Assembly: GCA_016219005.1 (NCBI GenBank)
Contig: JACRCN010000087.1
Coordinates: forward strand, 1-64,000
DNA: 64,000 nt
Direction: 5' to 3'
DNA from: Deltaproteobacteria bacterium
Lineage (GTDB): Bacteria; Desulfobacterota; Desulfobacteria; Desulfobacterales; SpSt-501
Shown here piece by piece: positions 50,019 through 58,741 of this stretch. The position numbers were made by a program, and so were the translations under genes. How positions within the stretch are numbered: position 1 is the stretch's first letter; every line of letters begins with the position of its first letter. Under the pieces are notes generated by a model, which was not told the origin of the DNA, did not search any database, and worked only from the letters and a program-made list of their open reading frames with translations.

Positions 50019-51980
50019 GTGCTGAGTGAGCAACTCAAGCCGTACGCCAATGTCAAGAACCTGAGGTTTGTCTTATCGCTCGTTATGTTCGTCTGGCTGG
50101 GGTGGTACTTTTACACCGGCTTTGGAGGCCCGAGTGAACTCGTGGCGGCCCTTGTGCCGATCGCCATGATGCTGCAGATCCTGTGCATGCATGAAAATGG
50201 TTATATTTACAAGCGACTGCCGCCCATCGCCAATCATGTCCTTGTCGCTATCTATCTTGCCGTCTGCCTTTTTGCCTTCTACCATTTCGTGACGGAGTAC
50301 GAACAGATCGCGATCTGGCGACAGGGCTCCTACACCCGGATGGACTTCATCATGGGTTTGCTGGTTTTCCTCCTGGTGATGGAACTGTCGCGGATCGCCC
50401 ATTCGGAGCTGTTTTGGATGAACGTGGTATTGGTTTTCTACACCCTGTGGGGCTATCTGAGTCCGATTGATTTCTTCTGGCACCCGGGGACCACGTTTTA
50501 CCGGGTGATCACATCGAGCACGGTCGAGCTCGCGACCGGCATTTACGGGCAGTACTCCCAGATCGCGCTGACGACGATCGCGGCATTCCTGCTCTTGGCC
50601 GCGGCGGCGCGCGGGTTCGATGCCCAGGGGGCGATGGTCCATTTCATGCGGCGCATCGCCGGGAAGTCGCGGGCTACGATCCCTCAGACGGCGGTGCTCG
50701 CCTCGTCCGCGGTCGGCATGATCAGCGGCAGCGGCGCGGCCAACGCCACGGTGGTCGGCGCTTTCACGATCCCGCTGATGAAACGCTACGGCTTTCCGGG
50801 TGAGTTCGCCGGAGCGGTGGAGACCGCGGCTTCGATGGGCGGGCTCATTATGCCGCCGGTCATGGCGGTCGCCGGTTTCGTGATGGCGGAATTCCTCGGC
50901 GTGTCTTACTGGAGCGTAACGCTGCGCGGCTTCTCCCTCGCCTTCGTCTACTACGCCACGCTCGGCCTGTCCGTTTATCTGCTGAGCGTGAGACTGATGC
51001 CCGCCGATCCGATCGAGAAAACAACCATTCCGATGTACGAGCAGATCAAGACGGGGATCTTCTTCCTGGGGATCCTTTTTCTCACCCTCCTGATGGGGGG
51101 GCTCAACTACGGCGAGCAGCTCGCGGGGCTCTATACCGGTGCCTTCATGTTCGCGCTCCTCATCCTGCTCTATCTTTTTTTCAAGTACGTGTTGAAGGAC
51201 CCTGTGGCGGATAAGGATGCGCTTTTAAAGAACATCCGCATCATGATCGAGACGCATGCCGAGCTGACCTCCTATCTGACGCTGCTGCTGTGCACGCTCG
51301 GCATCATGGTCGGCCTGTTCACCGTGACCGGCTTCATCAACCGCATGGGGGGCATGATGCTGCGGGTCGGCGAGTTTAACATCATCGCACTGGTTTTGAT
51401 GGCCTGGGTGTTCGGCTGGCTGGTCGGCGCCGGCCTGCCGCCGACGGCCACCTATATCGTGCTGGCGGTCATCATCGTGGACCCCTTGCGCAAGCTCGGC
51501 ATCGATCCCTGGGTCGCGCATTTCTTCTGCTTTTTGATCGCGGTCTGGGGCGAATTGTCGCCGCCGACCTCGCTCGCGGCGGCGGTCTCGGCACGAATCG
51601 CGGAGGCGTCATTCGTAAAGACCATGTTTGAGGCGCTGAAACTCTGCCTCCCCGTCACCCTCATGACGTTTGCCATCTTCATCCGCTCCGAGCTTGTGAC
51701 AAAGCCGGGCTGGGGGCAGATCGTGGATACGCTGCTCGTGGCAATCGCCTGCTGCGGCATCACCTTCGCCTTGTTCGGGCGGGTTGTCCGCAATCAGCGC
51801 TCGGACGTGATGCTGCGCGTGGTGCTGGCCATAGCCTCGTTCATGGTGATGTTCCATCCGGACGGCAACATAGCGCTTGGGGCGGCCATCTGTGTGCTGC
51901 CGGCAACGATCTACAGCACTCTCTGCCACCGGCGGATCGCCCGGCCGAGGAGCGCGCTGGAGCAGGTGCCCGTCAGCTGA
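50019..51980 (+). CDS. TRAP transporter fused permease (TAXI type), copy 2
   Basis: 653 residues with about 18 membrane segments; a fused DctQ/DctM permease. Key motifs are GMISGSGAANATVVGAFTIP near residue 230, ASMGGLIMPPVMAVAGFVMA, LVGAGLPPTATYIVLAVI near 470 and WGELSPPTSLAAAVSARIAE near 508. The GTG start has AAGGAGAG upstream. The general layout is like copy 1, but the N-terminus is shorter and hydrophobic from residue 13, and no DUF1850 gene accompanies it. It works with the solute-binding protein encoded just upstream. Confidence 0.92.
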   Translation: MLSEQLKPYANVKNLRFVLSLVMFVWLGWYFYTGFGGPSELVAALVPIAMMLQILCMHENGYIYKRLPPIANHVLVAIYLAVCLFAFYHFVTEYEQIAIWRQGSYTRMDFIMGLLVFLLVMELSRIAHSELFWMNVVLVFYTLWGYLSPIDFFWHPGTTFYRVITSSTVELATGIYGQYSQIALTTIAAFLLLAAAARGFDAQGAMVHFMRRIAGKSRATIPQTAVLASSAVGMISGSGAANATVVGAFTIPLMKRYGFPGEFAGAVETAASMGGLIMPPVMAVAGFVMAEFLGVSYWSVTLRGFSLAFVYYATLGLSVYLLSVRLMPADPIEKTTIPMYEQIKTGIFFLGILFLTLLMGGLNYGEQLAGLYTGAFMFALLILLYLFFKYVLKDPVADKDALLKNIRIMIETHAELTSYLTLLLCTLGIMVGLFTVTGFINRMGGMMLRVGEFNIIALVLMAWVFGWLVGAGLPPTATYIVLAVIIVDPLRKLGIDPWVAHFFCFLIAVWGELSPPTSLAAAVSARIAEASFVKTMFEALKLCLPVTLMTFAIFIRSELVTKPGWGQIVDTLLVAIACCGITFALFGRVVRNQRSDVMLRVVLAIASFMVMFHPDGNIALGAAICVLPATIYSTLCHRRIARPRSALEQVPVS

Positions 51981-52060
51981 CCGTTTTTCCGCACGCGCCG
52001 GACCGGAGAAGCGGCTGGAGGAGCCATCGTCGACAGGGCCAGCCGCAGCGTGCTGCATTA

Positions 52061-52115
52061 AAATCCGAAAGGCCGCAGGGTGTGCTTCCCTGCGGCCTTT
52101 CGGATTTTCTTTTTT
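52061..52115. terminator. Strong bidirectional terminator between TRAP permease and glycyl radical enzyme
   Basis: A perfect 20-bp stem (52061-52080 with 52088-52107) has a 7-base loop and runs into TTCTTTTTT on the plus strand. The genes on both sides converge here. Confidence 0.88.
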
Positions 52116-52241
52116 CCGTCCGATCAAATCTTGGCAACCACAGTCCCGCGGGTCGAAGGCGGAGATGCCACGTCGGTACGTGAGCGTTTAACCCGCGAGG
52201 CAACGCAGCCATCGGGGCGCAGACGGGGTTTTAGGCCCGTT

Positions 52242-54674
52242 TCAAACCCCATGCTCGGCGCGCGATAATATTTCCTGCTGAATGTCTTTGCTCAATAGCA
52301 CGAAGTAGTCGGAGTACCCGGCCACGCGGATCAGCAGGTTGCGGTGCTCCTCCGGCCGGTCCATGGCATCCAGCAGGATCTTCCGGTCGACGATGTTGAA
52401 CTGCATGTGGAAGCCCCCCTGGGCAAAGTAGGTCCGGATGAGAGCGGCGAGCTTCTGCAGGTCACGGTCGCTCTTCACCGTCTGGGGGCTGATCTTGATG
52501 TTGAGCAGGGTTCCGTTGGTCCGGGCGTGGTCCAACTTGGACACCGAGCGCGTGGAGGCGGTGGGGCCCTTGCGGTCATGGCCCTGAACCGGGCTCACCC
52601 CCTCGGACAGCCAGGCCCGGGCATGCCGGCCGTCCGGCGTCGCGCCGGTCGCTTCGCCGAGCGAGATGTGGCTCGTGGTGGGCAGCAGGTCCACCCAATA
52701 TCTGGCGCCCTGGGTGTCGGAATGGCGTTCCACGGCCGAGCAGAAGATGTCCTGCACCCGCACGGCGAGCTCGTCCGCATACTCGTCGTCGTTTCCGTAG
52801 TGCGGGGTCTTGTTGACCAGCGTCAGGCGCAGGGCCTCCTGCCCCTCCCAGTTGCGGTCAAGCGCGTCAATCAGCTCGGGCATGCCGACGGAGCGGTTGT
52901 CGAAAACGTGCTTGCGGATGCCGGAAAGCGCGTCGGCCACCGTGCCGACCGCAACCCCGCTCATCGTGGCGATCTTGTAGTGCGACCCGCCGGCGTGCCA
53001 GTCGACGGCCGCGGCGATGCAGTCGTCGACCACGGCCGAGGTGAACGGCACCGGGCAGTAGCGGGCATAAATATCGCGCACGGTGTTGTCGTAGCGGACC
53101 TTCAGCGCCACGAAGTGTTCGACCTGGGCCTCGAAAGCTGCGAGCACCTCATCGAAGCCGGCGAAGGCCCTGGGGTCGCCGGTCTGCGGCCCCAGGGGCT
53201 CGCCCGTCAAACGGTCGACCCCGTTGTTGAGGGCCAGTTCGAGAGCCTTGGCCAGGTTGAAGTAACCGGTGGAGGCCATGCGGTCCTTGCCGTCGCAGAA
53301 CACGGCCACACAGCCGTTCAGGCTGCTCGCGCGCGCGTCGCTCAACGTCTTGCCGCGGTTGACCATGCCCAGCACCATGACGTCGGAGTTGAACATGGCC
53401 GGCATGCCGGTGCCCCGCCGCAGGACCTCGCAGCAGCGCATCAAAAATCTGGGCGGCGTGAGCGATGCGATCTGGGCCGAAAGCCCGGGCTGGGGCAGCA
53501 ACGTGCGCTCCAAGGCCTCCAGGCACATGAAGGACACCTCGTTCACGGCGTCGCGGCCCTGGCGGGTGAGCCCGCCGATGTTCAGGTTCTGGAACTCGGG
53601 GTAGGAGCTCGAGGTCTGGACTTCGCCCGAGTCCTTGGCCAGGGTGATTTCGTCGAGCTTGACCCACAACAGGTCGAGCAATTCCTGGGCTTGCGCCTGG
53701 GTGATCTCGCCCGAATCGATGCTGTGGCGGTAGTAGGGATAGATGTACTGGTCGAAGCGGCCCGGCCCGAAGGCGTGGCCGTCGGTCTCGAGGTTGAGCA
53801 TCAACTGCGTGATCCAAAAGGACTGCAACGCCTCCTGGAAGGTGACCGCCGGCTTGGCCGGAACCCGGTCCAGGATGGCGGCGGTCGCCAACAGCTCGGA
53901 GCGGCGAACGGGGTCGGACTGCAGAACGGCCAGGTGCCGCGCCTCGGCGGCGTAGCGGCCGGCTAAAAGCACCGCGGCCTCGCAGGCCATGATCACCGAC
54001 TGCAGGAACTGGCGCTTGTGCACGCAATCCCGGTCGTGGGTGCCGAGCCGGGCCAGGGATTGCTCCACCTGGGCGACGATGCCCTCCACGCCATGGGTGA
54101 GCACCTTCGCGTAGCCGGCGTTGATGTGGCCGATGGTGCGGGAGCGGAAGTAGTTGTAGATCAGGCCACACTCGTCGGCCCGCCAGATGTCGGCCGGCAC
54201 GGCTTCCATGATCCGGTCGCCGATCTGCCGGCCCTTCCAGTAGGGAAACACCTCCGCCCGCAGGATCTGCTTGGTTGGTTCGCTCACATGGAAAGGTGTG
54301 CTGCTGCGGGTGGCCAGCCGGTCGAGGTCGCGCTCCACCCAGTCGCAGCTGACCTCGGGGAACACGGGTGAGCCGCGCGGGGTCAGGGCCTTCATGCCGA
54401 CGATGAGCTCGCCCTCCTGGATCTTCACCGGGTGCTCGGTCACGATGCGCAGGAGCATCCGGCCCCGGCGGGTGGTGAGCGGCTGCCCCTCGGTCTCCCG
54501 GTAGCTGCGCGTCACGGAAACGGCCCGCTCCGGGTGCAGCTCGGGCGGAGTCTTGCGGTTGCGTTCGATCCCTTGCTGCACACGGGCGCTGGGCCCGGTC
54601 TGGCCGACGCCCGATTTCCCGGTCGCAGCTTCGATGGGGATCGGCCTGTGGGTTTCAAGACGGACCGTCGTCAT
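52242..54674 (-). CDS. Glycyl radical enzyme (PFL-like), atypical active site
   Basis: 810 residues, a typical length for anaerobic glycyl radical lyases/dehydratases. The C-terminal radical motif is RVAGYSDYFVLLSKDIQQEI with Gly near residue 786. The thiyl Cys is in SLNGCVAVFCDGKDR near residue 455. In most family members the Cys is followed by V-E; here E is A, and a second Cys lies five residues after the first. NLAKALELALNNG and TGDPRAFAGFDEV follow as in other members. AGGAGG precedes the ATG. No radical-SAM activase gene is present nearby. The gene lies 30 bases after a GntR regulator on the same strand. The substrate is unknown. Confidence 0.88.
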   Translation of the reverse strand: MTTVRLETHRPIPIEAATGKSGVGQTGPSARVQQGIERNRKTPPELHPERAVSVTRSYRETEGQPLTTRRGRMLLRIVTEHPVKIQEGELIVGMKALTPRGSPVFPEVSCDWVERDLDRLATRSSTPFHVSEPTKQILRAEVFPYWKGRQIGDRIMEAVPADIWRADECGLIYNYFRSRTIGHINAGYAKVLTHGVEGIVAQVEQSLARLGTHDRDCVHKRQFLQSVIMACEAAVLLAGRYAAEARHLAVLQSDPVRRSELLATAAILDRVPAKPAVTFQEALQSFWITQLMLNLETDGHAFGPGRFDQYIYPYYRHSIDSGEITQAQAQELLDLLWVKLDEITLAKDSGEVQTSSSYPEFQNLNIGGLTRQGRDAVNEVSFMCLEALERTLLPQPGLSAQIASLTPPRFLMRCCEVLRRGTGMPAMFNSDVMVLGMVNRGKTLSDARASSLNGCVAVFCDGKDRMASTGYFNLAKALELALNNGVDRLTGEPLGPQTGDPRAFAGFDEVLAAFEAQVEHFVALKVRYDNTVRDIYARYCPVPFTSAVVDDCIAAAVDWHAGGSHYKIATMSGVAVGTVADALSGIRKHVFDNRSVGMPELIDALDRNWEGQEALRLTLVNKTPHYGNDDEYADELAVRVQDIFCSAVERHSDTQGARYWVDLLPTTSHISLGEATGATPDGRHARAWLSEGVSPVQGHDRKGPTASTRSVSKLDHARTNGTLLNIKISPQTVKSDRDLQKLAALIRTYFAQGGFHMQFNIVDRKILLDAMDRPEEHRNLLIRVAGYSDYFVLLSKDIQQEILSRAEHGV

Positions 54675-54704
54675 GGATGACCTCCTGTCCCGGATTTTCG
54701 CATT

Positions 54705-55481
54705 CTATGATGATGGTGCGCGATGCTTGACCGGCGCGCGGACCGCGGACCGCGCCCTGCCCCCGGCGGCCGATCTCTGCTGCATGACCGTGGTGGCACG
54801 ATGCACATGCCCCCGGGCGAGACTTTCGGCGCGCTCCGCATCACCCCGGGACACCGCCGTGACGATCTCTTTCAATTCCGCGAGAGTGGTCTGAATCGTT
54901 TCCTCATCCCGGGGCAAATACGCGCTGATGTGGTAACGATGGAAATTGCTGTGCACGGTTTCCAGAAAAAAATGGTGCAGGGGATTTCCGGCGATGCGCG
55001 CGAGAGCCAGGTGTATTTCCCTGTCCACCTGCATGAACTCATCCCATTTCGCAGCACCCGATTGAGCCAGATCCGCCGCCTGTTTCAGCAGCCGCTTGAG
55101 CTCGCCCATGTTTTTGGAGCCGGCCCGCAGGGCCGCCCGGCGGGTCAGCAACCCCTCGAGGTCCTGCCGGAACTCCGAAATCTCCTCCATCGTGATGCGC
55201 CGGGATCGAACGAAAAGCCCAAGGCTTTCGATCATGGAATCGGCGTTGATCTCCTTGACGAAGATTCCGCCGCGGTGGCCCTTGCGGATCTCCACCAACC
55301 CCTTCTGCTCCAGCACCCGCAGGGATTCCCGCAGCGTGTTGCGGCTGACGTCCATCAGCACCTGCAGTTCGCGCTCGGAGGGCAGTCGATCGCCGGCGGA
55401 AAGGCGGCCTTGGAGGATGGCGGCCTCCATCTGATGGATGACGCTCTCGAAGGCGCGCACTTGTCGCACTTTAGTGAACAT
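54705..55481 (-). CDS. GntR-family (FadR-type, FCD) transcription regulator
   Basis: About 258 residues. The N-terminal winged helix has AILQGRLSAGDRLPSERELQ near residue 22 and VSRNTLRESLRVLEQKGLVE near 45. The C-terminal all-helical FCD domain (residues about 85-220) shows EFRQDLEGLLTRRAAL, VDREIHLALARIAGN and later His residues (RGHVHRAT) that usually bind a metal and a carboxylate ligand. ATG 55481 is chosen because the operator/promoter at 55566-55602 overlaps the more upstream start at 55577. It heads the operon with the glycyl radical enzyme and probably controls it and itself. Confidence 0.88.
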   Translation of the reverse strand: MFTKVRQVRAFESVIHQMEAAILQGRLSAGDRLPSERELQVLMDVSRNTLRESLRVLEQKGLVEIRKGHRGGIFVKEINADSMIESLGLFVRSRRITMEEISEFRQDLEGLLTRRAALRAGSKNMGELKRLLKQAADLAQSGAAKWDEFMQVDREIHLALARIAGNPLHHFFLETVHSNFHRYHISAYLPRDEETIQTTLAELKEIVTAVSRGDAERAESLARGHVHRATTVMQQRSAAGGRARSAVRAPVKHRAPSS

Positions 55482-55842
55482 GGAAGGGGCCGGGTGTTCC
55501 GTCTTGGACGGTGGGTGTTGGCCGGGCTCCTGATGACCCAAACACCAGGTTGCCTGAAAAATCAATGGTTCAACCATACTTTATTCTGAACGGTGCTGTC
55601 AAGCCGAATATCGGGTTGAACGCGGAGGCCCAGCCGGTCCTCCAAAGCGTTTTTCTGATTGACTTGTCGACGGCATAGAACTAAAGCTTCAATCTTAACC
55701 GCCGGCCGGCAGGACTCTCCCTGGCGATGGCTGAACCGCGAGCCGCCACGGACTGTTCACATTCCGGCGCAGCGAAAACCCGGCAGGGCCTGCCGGAAAT
55801 GGCCGGGGCGTGCGCCGCGGCTCGGGCGAAGGGCAAAGCACC
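55482..55842. other. Divergent intergenic region between gntR and corA-like genes (361 bases)
   Basis: It contains the operator/promoter of the GntR gene. On the plus strand it has only a weak candidate promoter (TTGACT 55659-55664, TAAAGC 55682-55687). No other gene or RNA was recognised. Confidence 0.45.
55566..55602 (-). promoter_or_regulatory. GntR operator overlapping the gntR promoter
   Basis: TGGTTCAACCA (55566-55576) is a perfect palindrome with one central base and fits TNGTNNNACNA, the FadR-subfamily operator consensus. It overlaps a minus-strand -10 box TATGGT (55578-55573), 18 bases from a perfect TTGACA (55602-55597). Occupied by the regulator, it would block RNA polymerase (autoregulation). 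Confidence 0.65.
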
Positions 55843-56826
55843 ATGTTGAGACAGTGCTTTAAGATTGTCGACGGCCGGCTGCAGGAATGCCCCCAGGAAG
55901 AGGGGCAAATCCATGTATACGTGAAGCCCGACGAGGCCGAGCAGCGACACCTGATCGACACGCTCAAACTCGACGAGCACACCCTGATGTCCTCGCTCGA
56001 TCCCGACGAGCTCGCCCGGCTCGAGTTCGAGCCCAAGCACACCGTGGCGATTTTCAAGCGGCCGCGCTACTACACGGCGGCCGACCATTTTCTGTTCAAG
56101 GTGTCTTCGGTCGGCGCCTTCCTGTTCAAGGACAAACTGATCGTGACGCTTTCGGAGGAAATGGCCCTCTTCGACAGCGCCAAGGCCTACACGCGCATGC
56201 AGTCCCCGACCGACGTTTTCCTGCGCATGATCTACCGCTCGATCTACCACTTTCTGGAACACTTGCGCGTGATCCACACGCTTTCGGACGAGGTGGAGCT
56301 CTCCATCAATGACGCCAGCGACAACACGAGCCTGCTGAATCTCTTCACGCTTGAGAAAAGCCTCGTGTACTTCCTGAGCGCCATCCAGTCGAACGGCATG
56401 CTGATCGGCCGCCTCAAGACCGCCCAGAGCCGCGTCGGGTTCACGAACGAACAGATCGAGTTCGTCGAGGACCTCCAGATCGAAAACAACCAGTGCTTCA
56501 GCGAGTCCAAGATCTACTCGGACATTCTCTCCGGCATGATGGACGCGCGCGTGTCCATCGTCAGCAACAACCTCAACGTGTTGATGAAACGCCTGGCGAT
56601 CCTGACGGTCATCTTCGGCGCGCTGAACATCCCGGCCAGTATGGGCGGCATGAGCGAGTTCAGCCGGTACGTCGTGGACGAGCTGAAAGTCGGGCCGGGT
56701 ATCGCGTATCTGCTGTTCACGCTGGGGATGGGCCTGCTGGGCTGGCTGAGCTACCGTGTACTGGCGTTCTTCAGGGTGTTCTCCGTCGACCCCGCGCTGA
56801 CCTGGCACCCCCGCCGGAGAAAGTAG
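55843..56826 (+). CDS. CorA-family divalent cation transporter, GMS variant
   Basis: About 327 residues. A long cytoplasmic domain of acidic/charged helices (LDEHTLMSSLDPDELARLE near residue 45) is followed by two C-terminal membrane segments near 255-275 and 295-315. The pore signature, normally GMN, reads MGGMSEFSRYVV at the expected loop between them. The C-terminus is basic. It belongs to a CorA subgroup annotated as magnesium transporters, but the GMS change leaves ion choice open. ATG 55843 has GAAGGG upstream; the frame extends to 55810 without homology. Confidence 0.82.
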   Translation: MLRQCFKIVDGRLQECPQEEGQIHVYVKPDEAEQRHLIDTLKLDEHTLMSSLDPDELARLEFEPKHTVAIFKRPRYYTAADHFLFKVSSVGAFLFKDKLIVTLSEEMALFDSAKAYTRMQSPTDVFLRMIYRSIYHFLEHLRVIHTLSDEVELSINDASDNTSLLNLFTLEKSLVYFLSAIQSNGMLIGRLKTAQSRVGFTNEQIEFVEDLQIENNQCFSESKIYSDILSGMMDARVSIVSNNLNVLMKRLAILTVIFGALNIPASMGGMSEFSRYVVDELKVGPGIAYLLFTLGMGLLGWLSYRVLAFFRVFSVDPALTWHPRRRK

Positions 56827-56886
56827 CGCCCGCTGCCGGGACTCGCTGCTTCCCACTGAAGAAACCGTTAACAGGCTGAAGCCGTT

Positions 56887-57438
56887 TCATTCGGATTCTC
56901 TAAATATAACGGCGTCCTCTTGCGCGTCCTGCACCTGCTGCTGAGCGGCGGCGGCGTTCTGTTCGGCCTGTTTCACCTGGTCGGCCGCTTCCTGGGCCTT
57001 CGCTTCAGCCGCCTGAGCGGCATCCGCCGCCTGCTTCAATTCGTATGTGGACACCTGGCGCATGTACTGGTTGCTGTCGTGCGTGTCGATGTACTCCTCG
57101 GATTGCCGGATCGTCTGCTGCGCCTCCCGCTCCGCCTCCGCCGCCTTCTGTTTCGCCGCCTCCAACTGCTCCTGAGCCTGCCGGGCCTGCTGCTCCGCCT
57201 GCTGGACTTCCCAGTTCTCAATCGACTGCGGCTGGATGGGCTGGACTGCGGCCGGGGATTCGGGCGGGTTGCTCATCACGTCTTCCACAGCAGCCCCGGG
57301 CGGCGGCGGGGTCTCGGTGATGTGAACCGCGCCGTTCTTGTCGGTCCAGGTATAGATGCTTCCGGCCCAGAGGCCGGACGCGGACTGGAAGATGCAGGTG
57401 ACTACGCCCAGAAAAACGATGAACTTGATGGAATGCAT
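56887..57438 (-). CDS. Exported DUF4124 protein with coiled coil
   Basis: About 183 residues. A Sec signal peptide (IKFIVFLGVVTCIFQSASG) is followed by the short DUF4124 domain, IYTWTDKNGAVHITETPPPP, near residue 26. From about residue 75 a coiled coil rich in Ala, Gln and Glu (QQARQAQEQLEAAKQKAAEA) runs to near the end. Such proteins occur in the periplasm of many Proteobacteria with unknown function. ATG 57438 is chosen for the signal peptide; the frame continues to 57543. It is the last of three small exported-protein genes on this strand. Confidence 0.75.
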   Translation of the reverse strand: MHSIKFIVFLGVVTCIFQSASGLWAGSIYTWTDKNGAVHITETPPPPGAAVEDVMSNPPESPAAVQPIQPQSIENWEVQQAEQQARQAQEQLEAAKQKAAEAEREAQQTIRQSEEYIDTHDSNQYMRQVSTYELKQAADAAQAAEAKAQEAADQVKQAEQNAAAAQQQVQDAQEDAVIFRESE

Positions 57439-57578
57439 AGGACCGCCCAAAAGGGTGAGCCACCCTCGGCGAGGGCGGCCCGGAAGATAATGCCGCAGAT
57501 TGAACCTTGCATAAAAAACGTGGCGCCGGCGGCCGGCATGCACCGGTCAGATGCCTTGGCGACGTGGCGGGACCCGGG

Positions 57579-57971
57579 CTACTTGCCCATGAACACCCTG
57601 AGTTCCCGCATGTCGATGAGGCCGTCCCGGTTCGTATCCGCCGTGAAGAAATCGATGTGCACGGCGTAGAGAAACTCAGCGAGCGACAGCTTGCCGTTGC
57701 TGTTTCTGTCCGCGTTCTGGAACGCCTGGGGAGCCACCGGCTCCGCGGCTGCGAGCTCGACGATCGTCAGGTCCCCGTCCTTGTCCACGTCGGCAAAGTA
57801 AAACACTTCCGTCATCCGCTGATTGTATTCTTCCCGATCCATTTTCTGGTCGCCGTTCTTGTCGGCCAGGCCCATCGTGCCCGTCGTGTCAAGCTTGGGG
57901 GCGCCGGCACCGAGCGCCGGGAAGGCCGAGATAACGCACAACGCTATGATCAGGGCACTCAGCGCTTTCAT
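57579..57971 (-). CDS. Exported EF-hand calcium-binding protein
   Basis: 130 residues. A signal peptide (ALSALIIALCVISAFPALG) is followed by four EF-hand loops: DKNGDQKMDREE near residue 37, DVDKDGDLTIVE near 61, DRNSNGKLSLAE near 87 and DTNRDGLIDMRE near 112. Loop spacings of about 25 residues suit two paired EF-hand modules. All but the third loop keep Asp at positions 1, 3 and 5 or a close substitute, with Glu at 12. It is probably a periplasmic calcium buffer or sensor. AAAGGA precedes the ATG. Confidence 0.85.
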   Translation of the reverse strand: MKALSALIIALCVISAFPALGAGAPKLDTTGTMGLADKNGDQKMDREEYNQRMTEVFYFADVDKDGDLTIVELAAAEPVAPQAFQNADRNSNGKLSLAEFLYAVHIDFFTADTNRDGLIDMRELRVFMGK

Positions 57972-58055
57972 GTCGCTTCATCCTTTCATTTCATTCGAAG
58001 AATTGCCGGCGGCATACTCGGCAGCAAGCGTTTACCGGTTGCCAGCCGGATTCGC

Positions 58056-58589
58056 TCAACTTACGATTTTCCAGCTGCCATCGGGCTGACGGCAGGCCGT
58101 GCCGTAGGCCTGGTGCTGTTGATTGCCGATGTTCACGGTTTGCTGGTATTCCCGGCAGTACTGGCCGTTGTCGTTCTGGTAGGTTCGAACCGGTGTTACC
58201 GTTCCGCTGTGCCCGCTGTCCGGGTTTTTCCAAGCCACGCTGCTTTTGGAAGGAGCCGTTTCCATGGCCCGGGAGGCCGCCTGCTGCTGCTGTTGCTTGT
58301 CTTTGCCGTCTAAAAAGTCGCCAATGGCTCCACCGGCCAGGCCGCCCGCAAGCGCTCCGCCGATGATGCCCAACGGCCCGCCATGCAGCGCTGCCCCGAT
58401 CAGCCCGCCGGCGGTTGCACCCCCCAAGCCGCCGATGATGGCTTTGGTGTTCTGGGACGCCCAGTTCTCAGCACTCGACATGGAACTGCTGCCTCCCGAA
58501 CTAGTGGCGCAGCCCGCTGCGGCCAGGGCGACCACCAGGACGGCTGCCCACGATTTGCGGTTTGAAAAAAACAGCTCAACCCTCTTCAT
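58056..58589 (-). CDS. Glycine-zipper lipoprotein (17 kDa surface antigen-like)
   Basis: About 177 residues. The lipobox LAAAGC near residue 26 predicts an outer-membrane or periplasmic lipoprotein. A glycine-zipper hairpin follows (IIGGLGGATAGGLIGAALHG, then GGALAGGLAGGAIGDFLDG). A polar segment with QQQQQ leads to a C-terminal domain with YCREYQQTVNIGNQQHQAYG and ACRQPDGSWKIV. This is the RT0821/Lpp0805 surface-protein signature seen in rickettsial 17 kDa antigen relatives. GGAGGT precedes ATG 58589; the frame extends to 58637. Confidence 0.82.
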   Translation of the reverse strand: MKRVELFFSNRKSWAAVLVVALAAAGCATSSGGSSSMSSAENWASQNTKAIIGGLGGATAGGLIGAALHGGPLGIIGGALAGGLAGGAIGDFLDGKDKQQQQQAASRAMETAPSKSSVAWKNPDSGHSGTVTPVRTYQNDNGQYCREYQQTVNIGNQQHQAYGTACRQPDGSWKIVS

Positions 58590-58741
58590 GACCGCACCTC
58601 CCGTCAGGATGCCATGGTGGGTAAAAAGGCAATGCAAGGTGATGAAACCGGGAAGAAACTAAACCCCGATTGAATGAAAGTCAAGTTGTGCACGCGCGGC
58701 CATGGCCGCCGGGGAAAGGTTTCAGAAGATATTCCTGCACG

